A stretch of 61,564 bases of DNA from Allomyces macrogynus ATCC 38327 (Eukaryota > Blastocladiomycota > Blastocladiomycetes > Blastocladiales > Blastocladiaceae). The stretch spans positions 228,406-289,969 of the forward strand of contig GG745354.1 of NCBI GenBank assembly GCA_000151295.1. The letters run 5' to 3'. Below are positions 20,895 to 31,361 of this stretch, in pieces. Each line of letters opens with the position of its first letter. The stretch's first letter is position 1. Below the pieces are notes generated by a model. The model searched no databases. It saw only the letters and a program-made list of their open reading frames with translations, and was not told the DNA's origin. A program made the position numbers and the translations under genes.

Positions 20895-23647
20895 CTACGC
20901 CCTCCGCGGAGCACCCCGACCGCGGCCGCGACCTCGACCGCCGCCACGCGAACCACCACGGGAACCGCCACGGCCGCCGCGGTCGCCAGACCCGCCACGG
21001 CCGGATGGTGGCCGCCCGCGCGTTGCACTCGCGCCACGACCCTGGTGCCCTCGGTGCCCAGTGGACGACGACGATGCTGATGATGCTCCTGCCGCCGATG
21101 ACGACGAAGCCGACTCCTTGGCATCCGTCGCCGCGAGCTTTTGCTGCCGCTTGAGCTTGGCGTCACGCATGTTGACGACCTGCTTGTTCTCGACGGCAAA
21201 CTCGACGTGAACGACTGGCGGCAAAATTGGCTTCTCTCCCGCAGCGTCCTTGTCGTCGCTTGCTGCCTCGTCGTCGCTGCCGTCCGTGACCTTCTTGCCC
21301 TTGCCCTTCTTCTGCTTGGGAGTCGGCTCAATGACGGCAAGCGCCGCCTTCCACGCCGCGACCGCCGCGTCCGACTTGGAGTCGAGCAGTGCGCGCACAC
21401 ACGCCAGCGCAGCACCGTGGCTCGCAAACTCGACGAACCCGAACCCCTTGGACCGCAAGTTGCCGTTACTGTCGACGCGGTCGCGCTCACGCACGACCTT
21501 GGCCTGGAACACGCCCGAGCGAATCGCCTTGACCTCGGCCTTCAAATCGCGCTTGCTCGACTCGTCCTCGAACGTGTCCGGATTCTCCAGGTCCGGGTGC
21601 CGCGGCCAGTCTTCGTCCTCGCCAGTCGCAACGACTTGCGACAGGTACGTGCTCGCAGCAGTGCGTGCGTAGGCACGCAATGCGCGCTCGTCGACGGTCG
21701 GCGGGAGCTTGCGGAACGACACACGCGTTCGCGACACGTACAGCCCAAGGTTCTTTTCGAGGTTGGTGCGGCGCTCGGCCACGTCCCCCTGGAACCCTTC
21801 GCGCAAAAGGTAGAGGTTGCGCTTATCGCGGCGCTCGCGCTTCGATTTTTCCTTGGCCGTCAAGTGCGCGGCCTTGGTACGGTCCACGGCGCGCGTCACG
21901 TTGAGCAATCGGCCCGCCAGAACCAAGGGCGAGTCGTGCAGCGCCGACGGCAGTTCGGGCGTCAGGAGCGACGAGCTCGACGGCACCGGCGCGGGTGCGG
22001 GCGCGGCATTGGTCGAGAGCGACGCCGTTGTCGACATCGAGTAGGCGAGGTGGTTGGTCTTGGCGGCTTCGGCAAGACACGCGTCGGCGCCCGCACGGTC
22101 AGCAAAGCATGCAAACGCCGTGCCCTTGGGCTTATCGGTGTCCTTGTCGCGCGTGATCAGCACGTAGAGGAGTTTACCGAACGCGGCAAAACACTCGCGC
22201 AGCTCCTCCTCTGTCGCGTCAAAAGGCACGTTGCGCACAAACACGGTTGTGCCCTCGTCGGCTGACGGCAGGCGACCGCCGCGCGCGCGTTTGGCCGCGG
22301 CCATACGCGCAGCCGGGTCCGCATCCGACTCGTCAGAGTCGTTACCGTCGTCATCGTCGTTTTCGGAGCCGCTGGCGGCCGAGTCAGCGTCCGACGCCGC
22401 GTCCTCGTCCATCGCATCCACGTCCTCACCGCCGTCCTCATCCATTGCATCCTCGTCGTCGTCATCCTCCTTGGTCGTTTCCAGCTTCGGCTTCCGGTCG
22501 CGCGCGCTACGATCATCCGCATCCGCCATTTCCTCCATATCCGCCTCATCCTCGGGCCGCGCGTGCCCCTTGGCAAACTTATCCTGGAGCCGCTTCTTGA
22601 CCTCGTCCACAGGCACGCCCTCGGCGACCAAAAACTGGCCCTGCGGCAGACACCAATCGACGGCGACAGCACGCCCACAAATCTCGGCCTCGTTGAGGGC
22701 CTCGAGCGCGCGCTGCGCATCAGAGCGTCGCGTAAACTGCACCATGCCGAACCCGCGGTAGGGGCCGTTGGGCTCGTACTTGCGCGGCATGGTCGCTTCC
22801 TTGATCGTGCCAAACTTTTCGAATTCGGCTTTGAGAATCGCGGGCGTGCACTTGAACGACAGGTTGCGCACGATCAGCCGCGCGGTCGTTTCGGCCGTGA
22901 TCTAGGTGGAGAAGGAAAGGAAGAGTGAGTGCGGACGGCTCGGAAGAGGGCGGGTGCCTTGAGCAATGAGAGTGCGCGCACCTTGGGCTTCTTGTTGCTC
23001 GGCATGACCTGCGTCGCCGTGTCCTCGATCACGTTGCGCTGGCGCTTCTTGGCGTTACGGTCGTCTAGAGGTGCAAGCGCAATCAGTCCACCTGCTCATT
23101 CACACAGTAGTGCCGACAGCATGGAATCAGCGTACCCGCACGCTCGCGCTTCTTGGCGAGCTCGAGCGACAGGACTTTGTTCTTGAACGGCGTCGTCGCG
23201 AGCTGGGTCAGGGCCGTCGCGGCATCCTCGGGCATGGCACTGCGAAACCGTCAATGTCAACCTCGGAGAGCGTTTCCATCGGTGGCGCCAAGCAACGTAC
23301 AAGTGCACAAATCCAAACCCGCGGTTCTTGGACTTGTCGGCGCTGTCGGCAACGACAAAGCACTGGCGCACAGGCCCGACTTCGGCAAAGAAGGCCTCGA
23401 GCTCGTAGAAATGGCCAAACCGGAACCGCCGGAACCAAGACAGAGGGAGAGACGGGAGCAAAACGGATCATGTCAGCTCATAGGGCCTCTTGAACGATTA
23501 TCGAGTAAAAATGCTGGTAAAATGATCGGAGACACATATTTTACTCGTGGCCGACGTCGGGATGCCGCGCACGAACACGGTCGACTTGGACGTGTCCTCG
23601 GCCGGCAGGTTGCCGCCGCCAGCGTCGTTCTTTTGGTGCTTGCCCAT
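20895..23647 (-). CDS. NOP4: RBM28/Nop4-like nucleolar RNA-binding protein, four RRMs
   Basis: Five exons on the minus strand: exon 1 from ATG 23647 (MGKHQKND, then STVFVRGIP, the RNP2 of RRM1); 23401-23301 (rest of RRM1 with RGFGFVHF formed across the next junction); 23239-23136; 23064-22982; and 22901-20895. All joins after exon 2 are in phase; the exon 1 donor (near 23535) could not be fixed in phase. RRM2 starts LIVRNLSF and has YRGFGMVQF. A long acidic stretch (about 22500-22320) precedes RRM3 (TVFVRNVPFDATEEEL) and RRM4 (RVSFRKLPPTVDERAL, with KGFGFVEF). The tail is an RGG/RGR-rich stretch ending at 20895. This domain order matches yeast Nop4 and metazoan RBM28, needed for 60S ribosomal subunit assembly in the nucleolus. 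Confidence 0.88.
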
Positions 23648-24082
23648 GATTGCGTTGGGTGTCGGGACGAGGCGTTGGGCTCAGGGGAACGGTCGTGACA
23701 CAGGCGCGCGCGCGTCACGTCGGGGTGGACTGGTGTTGAATAATTGAACTTGCACGGTCGTCGTCGGCTCAGGTATGGGCCAAGGATAACCAAACGGCAA
23801 CGAGGAGGAGCAAGATCAGTCGCTGCGTCGATGCGGGGGATGTTGTTGCCGGCACGTGAATGCGCGTGGTACGTTGTTGGGCCAGCTGCATGGTTGCGCA
23901 AGACCAACGCGTCTCGCAGATTTGCTGCTCTCAATTTGGATCACGGCCACGCGGGCGAGCCGTCGATGCTGAGCACTGAAATGAGCCCATGGCACGAACA
24001 GCACGAGTAGTGGAGAAAAAAGTTTGTTCAATAAATGTTACTGAACGAACATCATGGGGCCAACAGCGGGCGCTGCGTGATG
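23648..24082. other. Intergenic region, nothing recognised
   Basis: About 435 bp between two minus-strand genes: promoter of the RBM28/NOP4 gene and 3' flank of the aprataxin-like gene. No credible exon. Confidence 0.4.
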
Positions 24083-25038
24083 CTAGGCCAGTGGCGAATC
24101 CACATTCTCCTCTCGTGGTGACGACCCAGCTATGGCCAGCGGTGCATGGGTTTCTAGGTGCTTTTTCAGGTCGGGCATGGTTCGCGCGGCCTTCGAGCAC
24201 TTGTGGCACACAAGTGGTCGTTTCAGCAGCGCCTCGGCGGCAGCCTTATCCATCTGGCCGCCAAACGAAGTCAGCAATCACCATCACGTCCAGTTCATCC
24301 GGCGAGACGGTGCGAGCGAGCGAGCAAATCGTACTTTGATGCGCTGCCCCGCGGCCAACGTGGCCTTGACGCGCTCCCACGGAACGAAAAACTCGCTGGT
24401 GAACGAGTTCCAATGCTGCTTGGTCTTGAGCCGATCGGAAATGAAATCTTGCGAAATGACGTGCACGTGGAGGTGCCGCATCGACGGCACGGTGTGGATG
24501 CCGACACGAAACTCGAGTTGTGGGTACTTGGTGCGCATTCTAGCCGTATACGCCGATTTGGCCGTCAGTCGCAGAGACAGGCGACGTCGCGCGCTTGCGA
24601 GGAAACGCACTCTTGCTCCACCTCGCCGCACACCTCCGTCAACTGCTCCACGACAAGCACGTGCGCCTCGTTGTCCGGATCCAAGTCCTCGACCGACGCC
24701 AAGTATTTGCCGCGCGGACCGACGCGTGCGCGCGGCATGACGAGCAGGTGCACCTTGCTCTTTGGGAACTGGTCCAAAACGACGACGTGGTCGGCCGAGA
24801 ACGAGTGGACGTGCGTCGCGGGAAACGTTTCGGGTCGCTCGAGGTACGGCAGGAGCGCGTCGGCCCACGATCCGGCTCTGGCGCCGGTCGTGGTCGGTTT
24901 TGTCGCAGCGAGCGGGTTCTTGCGCGAGACCTCGGTCGCGGGCGCAGCGCGCGCGGTGGTGGCGGTGCTGGACTTGCTCGTGGAACTGGAACTCGCGGCC
25001 GCGGTCGGGGCCGCAGCCGGCGCAGTATGGCGGGCCAT
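24083..25038 (-). CDS. HNT3: Aprataxin/Hnt3-like HIT-zinc finger DNA repair protein
   Basis: Three exons on the minus strand: 25038 to about 24607, 24539-24335 and 24253-24083. The HIT domain carries VVVLDQFPKSKVHLLVMPR in exon 1 and the histidine triad HLHVHVISQDF in exon 2. Exon 3 is joined cleanly (AAA then ATGGAT) and ends with a C2H2 finger, CHKC plus HLETH. HIT followed by a C2H2 finger is the signature of aprataxin and yeast Hnt3, which remove AMP from 5'-adenylated DNA ends left by abortive ligation. Size (about 265 residues) fits the fungal family. The first junction is not exact: GTTTCC at 24606 and TAG at 24540 differ by one phase, so either the donor is elsewhere or a base is wrong. 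An Ala/Ser/Thr-rich N-terminus precedes the fold. Confidence 0.82.
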
Positions 25039-26081
25039 GGTGGAGAAGGGCCGCGTCGTCGTAAAGCGGGCGGCGATCTAGGAAAGAATGCCGTTGATCG
25101 ACCGGTGAGCACACGCGATCCCGGCTCATATCGTCCCTCCCTTCTCCACCTCGACGATTCATCCATGGACAGCTGCGCTCACACTCATCCACTCCTCCAT
25201 TTCGGCGCACATGCCATGCATGCGCGGTTGATCATCCGCGAAACATACGGCTGGAGAGGTCGCGGCCGCAGGAACTTGTAGCAATCGGTGCTCGTTGCTG
25301 CAACGAAAAACGCAGAAGACGACCGCGACGGGGAGAGAGCGGGATTGCTGCAGCAGAAGAACCCTGGACAACGTCAATGGCATGCAGCGACTTGCTTCAT
25401 GGGTTGAGAGTCCAAGCCGGTGCAAGAAACGATGCTGGAGATGGTCGTGCTGCAGAAACACATTCGTGCTGTCATGATCAGGCGCGTGAATGAGTCCAAC
25501 CAGCCGACCGCCCGTTCGCGTTCGTCCTGTGTCTTTTCCGCGAACTGGCACGTCAAGAGAAAACAGCGGGGTCGGCCGAACCGAACCACGCGGCGCGCGT
25601 GCCACCCAAGCTCGGGGCTTCGGCCCGTCGTCCGACACGACGGCGCCTCCGTGGGCGCCGTGCAGGTGGTCGGTAAACACGCCGCAGCTCCCGGTATCGA
25701 CGGAGAGGTTGGGATGGGCTGTGGGTCGTGTGGACCGTGGGCCGCGAGTCACGCCGGCCGATTTGACTCACTCAATTCCTGCCATCACGGTGGCGTTTGC
25801 AAGGCGTCGGTTGGCGTTTCGGCCCGGTTTCGGCGTTTGGCCTCAAGCGCTAGGGTCGTTCCGGCATGCCTCGCGACAGGTCAGGACGAGGGCGCTGAAG
25901 CGGTCGCTGAACTGAACGCGTGACAGGCTCGGCGAGACTCTGACACTCCCTGCCGCTGGCCGCCATGATGGGCGCCGGACGGTCCATCATGATAGACGCG
26001 TCGACTTGTAAGAGCGGGAGAGGCCTGACACCAAGAATGGCCGACCGGATCGTCATTTCGGAGAAAGAGAACCAAAAACAT
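25039..26081. other. One-kilobase region with no supported gene
   Basis: Between the 5' end of the aprataxin-like gene and the 3' end of RPL11. A 197-codon minus frame (25752-25159) overlaps the probable promoter and has no domain, splice signals or recognisable composition. Nothing else seen. Confidence 0.4.
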
Positions 26082-26706
26082 TTACTTGTTAAGAATGATG
26101 CCGTCGTACTTCTTTTTGAACCATTGAATCGCCTCATCCTTGGTGATGCGGTGCGACGCGCCGACCTTGGCCACGGCGCGCTTGCGGCGCGAGACGCGGA
26201 ACCCGGCGCGGCCCATGACGCAGTAAAAATCGAGGCCGTAGATGCCAATGCTCGGGTCGTACTTGATGTCGAGGTCAATGTGTTCCGTGATGCCGAACCC
26301 GAAATGGCCCATCTTGGAGAAGTTGGCGGCCTTGAGCTCGTACTCCTTGACTTTCAGCCCGCGCTCGAGAATCTCCTCGGCCTTGGCGCCGCGCACCGTA
26401 ACGTGCACGGCAATCTTTTCATTGCGGCGAATACCGAACGACCGGACCGTGTACCGCGCCTTGGAGTAGACGGGCGTCTGGCCCGTGAGCTGCTCGAGCA
26501 CCTTGGCCGCGCGCGTCAGCTTGTCGCCCGACTCGCCCACGCAAATGTTGAGCACGAGCTTCTCGAGCTTGAGCTCGCGCATCGGGTTGGCCTGCTTCTT
26601 GGCCGCGGCAGCAGTGAGCGTCGTCGTCTACACAGCAAAGTGCGGAGAAAACGCAGAGAAACATCGCAGCGCACGCACAAAGGCGACGGCACGCAACAAC
26701 AGACAT
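26082..26706 (-). CDS. RPL11: 60S ribosomal protein L11 (uL5)
   Basis: Main exon 26627-26082 (minus) encodes an essentially full-length eukaryotic uL5: [78 protein letters not shown] and the C-terminal ILNK. It binds 5S rRNA on the large subunit central protuberance. The exon opens after a TGTGTAG acceptor at 26628 with [12 protein letters not shown]. The most economical start is a tiny exon ATGTCT at 26706-26701 spliced over 73 bp, but its donor (GTTGTT) is weak, so the first residues are uncertain. A short first exon followed by an intron is common in fungal ribosomal protein genes. Divergent from TRM44 over about 1 kb. Confidence 0.93.
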
Positions 26707-27727
26707 CGACACACGGAAGCGTCAGCAAATACACGTCTGTTGAAGGAGCGAGCTCTCCACATGTTCCCTTGCACTTCGGGGCATTTCGGCCACTATGAAG
26801 TGCAGGGTCCCCGTCCGGTTCGAGCAAAAGCGAAACCGACAAGACAGTCACCGGCGCGCGCAACCGCGCTGAACAACGCCAGGAGCACCAAAATATATCG
26901 GGCGACACTCTGCCGAACCGACCGTGCTCTCAACTCGCCGAGCAACGCTCTAAGGACGATGACGGCGAGCCGAAAAAGACGATTCGGTCGGCAGAATGGA
27001 GCGCCAACCGAGACGACAACGAGCCCCAACCGTACAACAGCGGCCAAGGGTCGCTCAGCAACAGGACCAACACCGTGCGCAGACAGCCCATGGCTCAATC
27101 GGCTCGTGTTACGAGCAGCAAGTCGAACGAGCAGGCGTCGATGCAACGGCGAGTCAAGTCCCGACCCCCTCGTCCGCAAAGTGGGTATTTTTCACCATCC
27201 ATCTCTCCCTCGGCAATGTGAAACGAGTCCAAGTCGCAGTATCGGGCCAGGTTCGGTCGGGATGGCCGTGGATCGCAGCGTGGTCACGGCGATCCATCCG
27301 TTTCCGCAGCGGGCGGGAAACGCAGACGCAGGTCGACGACGCAGCGCGAGCGCGTGGTGATGTCACATCGGGGCGCGGGGCGACACCACGCACCATGGTG
27401 GATGTTGGTGGCGGAGGCGGCGGGGCCGGGTGCGGCGTCGGTGCGGGTAGCGTCACGGTGTCGACGACGAACGAGCGAGGCAGAACGAGGCAAAGAGAAG
27501 GAGCGCGCCGAGGCACCAAGGTCAATGGTTGCGACCAAATGGTAACCAGTCACATGAGTCGGCCAAACAACCTGCTCCGCCCGCATCAGCGCCGTCAACC
27601 GGTGTGACCGTGATCGCGGAGTGAACAACGCCTTCAGCCGCGATCGCGAAGCCGTCGTGAGCGGCAATTCGGCCACCAACGAGCCATCCCCGACACAACG
27701 CGAAAATCCAGCGACCGAGTAACGACC
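26707..27727. other. Divergent promoter region between RPL11 and TRM44
   Basis: About 1 kb with scattered, overlapping low-complexity frames and no domain. Likely promoters and 5' untranslated regions for the two divergent genes. Confidence 0.4.
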
Positions 27728-29392
27728 ATGGGCAAGCGCAAGCAGCCCAAGGACCGCGTCGACCACTTTTTCACGCTCTACAACCCGACCGAGATTGCGC
27801 TCGACCCGGCCACCGGCATCGAGGCGCTCGAGCAAGATGTCGTCTTCCCGATGGCCACGTTCGCGCGCAACATTGAGCGCTGGATCACGGACCCGGCGCT
27901 GACGCCCATCGTCTACCCGCCATTCCGCGGATTCGAGCCCTTGTCAAAGACCACGACCACGGCCACAACCATGGACGTGACCATGACCGACACGAGCAGC
28001 ACGACGGGGACGGGCAAGTCCACGACCACGTCCAGGGCCGCGGCCACAACCACGTCCACCACGGGCCAGTCGACGACCACGGTCGTTGAGCGGCGCCTGC
28101 TCCCCAAGGGCGAGTGGCAGCCGGCCGTCGTTGAACGCATTACCTGGACGCTCGACCCCACGCTCGGGACGGCGCAGTTCACGTTCCACGCCGTCGACCG
28201 CACGCCGCTACCCGCACCGACCTACTTCCAGGTCTCTGAATTCTCGCTCACCTACACGACACTGCCTTCGGCCGCGGCTGCGCCTGAAATCACGCCGACA
28301 ACCCGCGCCGAGGACCTTGTTCCCGTGGGCCGCACGCGGTTGTCGTGGTGCACGCTGCCCATCTCGCCCGAAGCCGCCAAACTCGGGCACGAACCGACGC
28401 GCGCCAAAGTCTGGCACACGATGCTGCAGCGCGCCTACAAGTGGTCGGTGCACGATTTGCTCGGTGGGTACACGCCTGTGAACAAGGACGTGCTTGTCGC
28501 GAAACCGGCCTACTCGGCGCGGTACGCACAGCTGAAAAAGAAGTACGCCTACCTGCTCACGACGTGGACCGAAAAGACGGACCCGCAAAAATACGTCTAC
28601 GAGGACGTGGCGCTCGCGTCCTACCTGACGCTGCTTTGGGAGCGGCACTATTCGCCGTCTGAGAAGACCGACGAGGATACCGCGCGAGCGTCTGCGCGCG
28701 CGAACGTGCACTTTGCTGACCTCGGCGCGGGCAACGGCCTCCTGACCTACCTGCTGCACAAGGAAGGGTACCGCGGGTTCGGCGTCGACATTCGTGCACG
28801 CAAGATCTGGCCGCGGTGGCAAGAGGAGGGGGCCTCGCTCATCGAGTCGACGCTCGATTTGCCGACCTACACGCTCCCGCCGGGCGTGACGTGGGTGCTC
28901 GGCAACCACGCTGACGAACTGTGCCCGTGGATTGCCAGTATCGGGACGCGCAGCGCCGGACCAAGGCCGAATTTGTTCATTTTGCCGTGCTGCTTCTACA
29001 ACCAAGATGGCAACTTGTTTGCCGCGCCCGCATCCACGTTCCCGGTCCCACCGCACCTCGAAAAGGCCGGGTCGCGGTACAAGCGGTACTTGCAGTATAT
29101 CGGCGAGCTGTGCGATCGCAACGGGTTCGAGGTCACGTACGACGCGCTGCGGATCCCAAGTACCAAGAACTTGGCGCTGATTTGTACGCCCAGGGCAGGT
29201 GCTGAGGCGGCAATTCCGACGTCGACCGTTGTGGCTCAGGCAGGGCCGGCGGCGACGACGCGGCCGGTGGAGAAGCAGCAGCAACTGGTTGGGGCAGCAA
29301 AAGCAGATGGACTGGAGGCTGCCGCGCCGGCCGAGGCACCAGCAAGACCTGCACCGGTCCACGCTGCTGCAGCGGAGCGCACGTCGCGATAG
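27728..29392 (+). CDS. TRM44: tRNA (uracil-2'-O)-methyltransferase Trm44
   Basis: Single exon, 554 residues. The SAM-binding motif HFADLGAGNGLLTYLLHKEG (about 326-345) is followed by YRGFGVDIRARKIW, a nearly diagnostic stretch of the Trm44/METTL19 family. Further on are WVLGNHADEL and the LFILPCCFYNQDG block (about 416). The family methylates the ribose of U44 in tRNA-Ser in the cytoplasm. A Thr/Ser/Met low-complexity insert occupies residues about 76-118, and a Pro/Ala-rich tail of about 60 residues follows the conserved core. Start context ACCATGGGC is strong. No sign of introns or damage. Confidence 0.93.
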   Translation: MGKRKQPKDRVDHFFTLYNPTEIALDPATGIEALEQDVVFPMATFARNIERWITDPALTPIVYPPFRGFEPLSKTTTTATTMDVTMTDTSSTTGTGKSTTTSRAAATTTSTTGQSTTTVVERRLLPKGEWQPAVVERITWTLDPTLGTAQFTFHAVDRTPLPAPTYFQVSEFSLTYTTLPSAAAAPEITPTTRAEDLVPVGRTRLSWCTLPISPEAAKLGHEPTRAKVWHTMLQRAYKWSVHDLLGGYTPVNKDVLVAKPAYSARYAQLKKKYAYLLTTWTEKTDPQKYVYEDVALASYLTLLWERHYSPSEKTDEDTARASARANVHFADLGAGNGLLTYLLHKEGYRGFGVDIRARKIWPRWQEEGASLIESTLDLPTYTLPPGVTWVLGNHADELCPWIASIGTRSAGPRPNLFILPCCFYNQDGNLFAAPASTFPVPPHLEKAGSRYKRYLQYIGELCDRNGFEVTYDALRIPSTKNLALICTPRAGAEAAIPTSTVVAQAGPAATTRPVEKQQQLVGAAKADGLEAAAPAEAPARPAPVHAAAAERTSR

Positions 29393-29521
29393 AAAGACGA
29401 TTTTGATCATTTCTTGTATCCAGAGCACAAACAAACGGATTGTTTATTTCAATGGACACGATGTTGACAATTGCTAATCACGCCCCTTGGCCGACTCGTC
29501 GGCACCCACCTCACAACCGAT

Positions 29522-30946
29522 TTACATGAGCGCCAGGTACCGCAACATGAGCGCCTCGACGCCCGACCGGACCTGCTTCCCGTTCAATTTCAGTTCGTTG
29601 GCGGGCACAAACACAAGCACATCGTCGTCATCGTCTCCCTCCTCGTCATCATCCTCACTCTCGCCATCATTCCCACCCGCTGCGGCCGCCAAATTGATCG
29701 CCGACGACGACACCGACTCAGACATTGTGCGTAACCGCCGGCCCCACCCAGCCTGGTCAGCGGGTGTGCGTACGGTGAGCCGCACACGGCGCCAGTCCCC
29801 CGCGGGCGCGACGGACCCTTCCAGCACGACAGGATGGTCGGTGGTCGGGTGGACTCGGTCGAGATCGTGCACGCGCAGAACGCGCGTGGGAGCGGTGGTG
29901 GCAGTGGCCCAGGGGCGTTGTGCGAGCAGCGAGTCGAGCGACGACTCCACGCTGGCCGTGCATTCCGGGGGCACGCTGAGGAGAGTGGGCGCCGAATGCG
30001 ACCTTGGCATCCGGTGGACAGAGTCGTTTGCAGACTCGGTCTCGTCGTCGTCGAGCGCCCAGCTCGAATGCGCACGGCTCAGCACTGACGGGCGACGGCG
30101 CGGGACTGGTGGGGCAGCAGGTGCAGCGACAGAAGCCACAGCAGGTATCGTCGACCTAATCGGGACCGGCGTGGCAAACGACGCGCGTACGCGGCCGACC
30201 TCGTCCATGTCCACCACAATGCCCGTGCGGCACACGGCGCGCAACTTGGGTACTGCCGCCGCAGCCGTCGCAGCCTTGCCCGCGCGCTTGACCGTCACAT
30301 GCTCGACAAACACACGCGTCGTGGCCGGCGAGCGACGGCGTCGCAGTGGACTCGCGAGCGCGCTCGTCGGGCTGGCGGGGCTCGTTATAGACCGCCTCCG
30401 TCGCTCAGTCGGCGATGCGACCGTTGTCGCCTCGACGCCGACGACAACGGCGGACGCGGCGTGCGGAACAGTATCGGCAAAGTATCCGGCGAGCAGTGCG
30501 CGGCGGCCGAGCGTGACAATAACGTGTGCTTCGAGCACGTCGGCGTTGTACGGGCTGGTGAAGAGAACGCGCGACTGGATGAGCGCGAGGACGAGCGCGC
30601 GCAGACGATGACACGTCCACGAGAGTCGGACGGCGGCAAGAAAACCGGAAGCGCAGATAATTTGCTCGATGATTTCGACGGGCAGGTCAGTTAGCAGGCA
30701 GCGAGATAGTGAGGGCGGCGTGGTTGTCGGGGTTGTTGATGCAGGCTTGCAGCAGAGCTTGCTGGTGCTGCTGGTGGTGGTCATGGTCGCGGTGCTGGGC
30801 CGGGCAGCCCGCGTGGTGGTGCTGATGGCTAGAGGCTCGGGCGGCATGGTCGAGCGTGGAGCACGGCGGTTGGGGGAGGGAAGGATTTGGCCACCTGTCG
30901 TCGAGGCTCGTCTAAGCTCTTGAGGCTGCTGCAAGGAAGCGGACAT
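29522..30946 (-). CDS. F-box-like protein
   Basis: Minus-strand single-exon frame; starting at the ATG at 30946 (MSASLQQPQE) it gives 474 residues, while the open frame extends 47 codons further upstream without an obvious start context. Residues about 84-122 read as an F-box: LTDLPVEIIEQIICASGFL then LSWTCHRLRALV. F-box proteins link substrates to Skp1-Cullin ubiquitin ligases. After it the chain is Ala/Thr/Ser-rich with Arg clusters, RVFVEHVTVKR and VVLEGSVAPAGDWRRVRLTV segments of unknown fold, an acidic run and a short conserved-looking C-terminal helix (KQVRSGVEALMLRYLALM). No leucine-rich or WD repeats seen, so the substrate type is unknown. The 130-bp gap to TRM44 suggests tail-to-tail overlap of untranslated regions. 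Confidence 0.7.
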   Translation of the reverse strand: MSASLQQPQELRRASTTGGQILPSPNRRAPRSTMPPEPLAISTTTRAARPSTATMTTTSSTSKLCCKPASTTPTTTPPSLSRCLLTDLPVEIIEQIICASGFLAAVRLSWTCHRLRALVLALIQSRVLFTSPYNADVLEAHVIVTLGRRALLAGYFADTVPHAASAVVVGVEATTVASPTERRRRSITSPASPTSALASPLRRRRSPATTRVFVEHVTVKRAGKAATAAAAVPKLRAVCRTGIVVDMDEVGRVRASFATPVPIRSTIPAVASVAAPAAPPVPRRRPSVLSRAHSSWALDDDETESANDSVHRMPRSHSAPTLLSVPPECTASVESSLDSLLAQRPWATATTAPTRVLRVHDLDRVHPTTDHPVVLEGSVAPAGDWRRVRLTVRTPADQAGWGRRLRTMSESVSSSAINLAAAAGGNDGESEDDDEEGDDDDDVLVFVPANELKLNGKQVRSGVEALMLRYLALM

Positions 30947-31361
30947 GGATGAGAGGAGGTGGCATTTGCATTGGATATCAAAACGTGACCGCGTCATGCC
31001 GCCTGGAGGGTGTGCCCACCGCATCTTGCCGCATCCTGCAACTTCGCTCCACCGTCCGCGGCCGCACGCATCCGACGGCAAACGCAATGGTAACCACGTT
31101 CAACGTACCGCCCTCCGCGGCGACGACAATGGCTGCCGCTCACTGCAATCACCAGGGATCGTGCGACGCACAATCTTGGCTCCTCTTCGTGGGCCCTCTT
31201 CTTCCGCGTTTTGAGGACGGGCCAGGCGTCGCTCACTGGGTCATGGGCCGCCGCGCGCCGTTACGCCGGCCGGCGTGAAGCCAAGTCGAGGCCGAGCATC
31301 ACCAAGTGCTTCTTGAGAGATTCGCGAGGCCCGTTACTTCTCTCCCTGAACGACCACGACG
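30947..31361. other. Divergent promoter region, F-box gene and P450 gene 1
   Basis: About 415 bp between two divergently transcribed starts. No TATA-like element close to either ATG was noticed and no exon is credible. Confidence 0.4.
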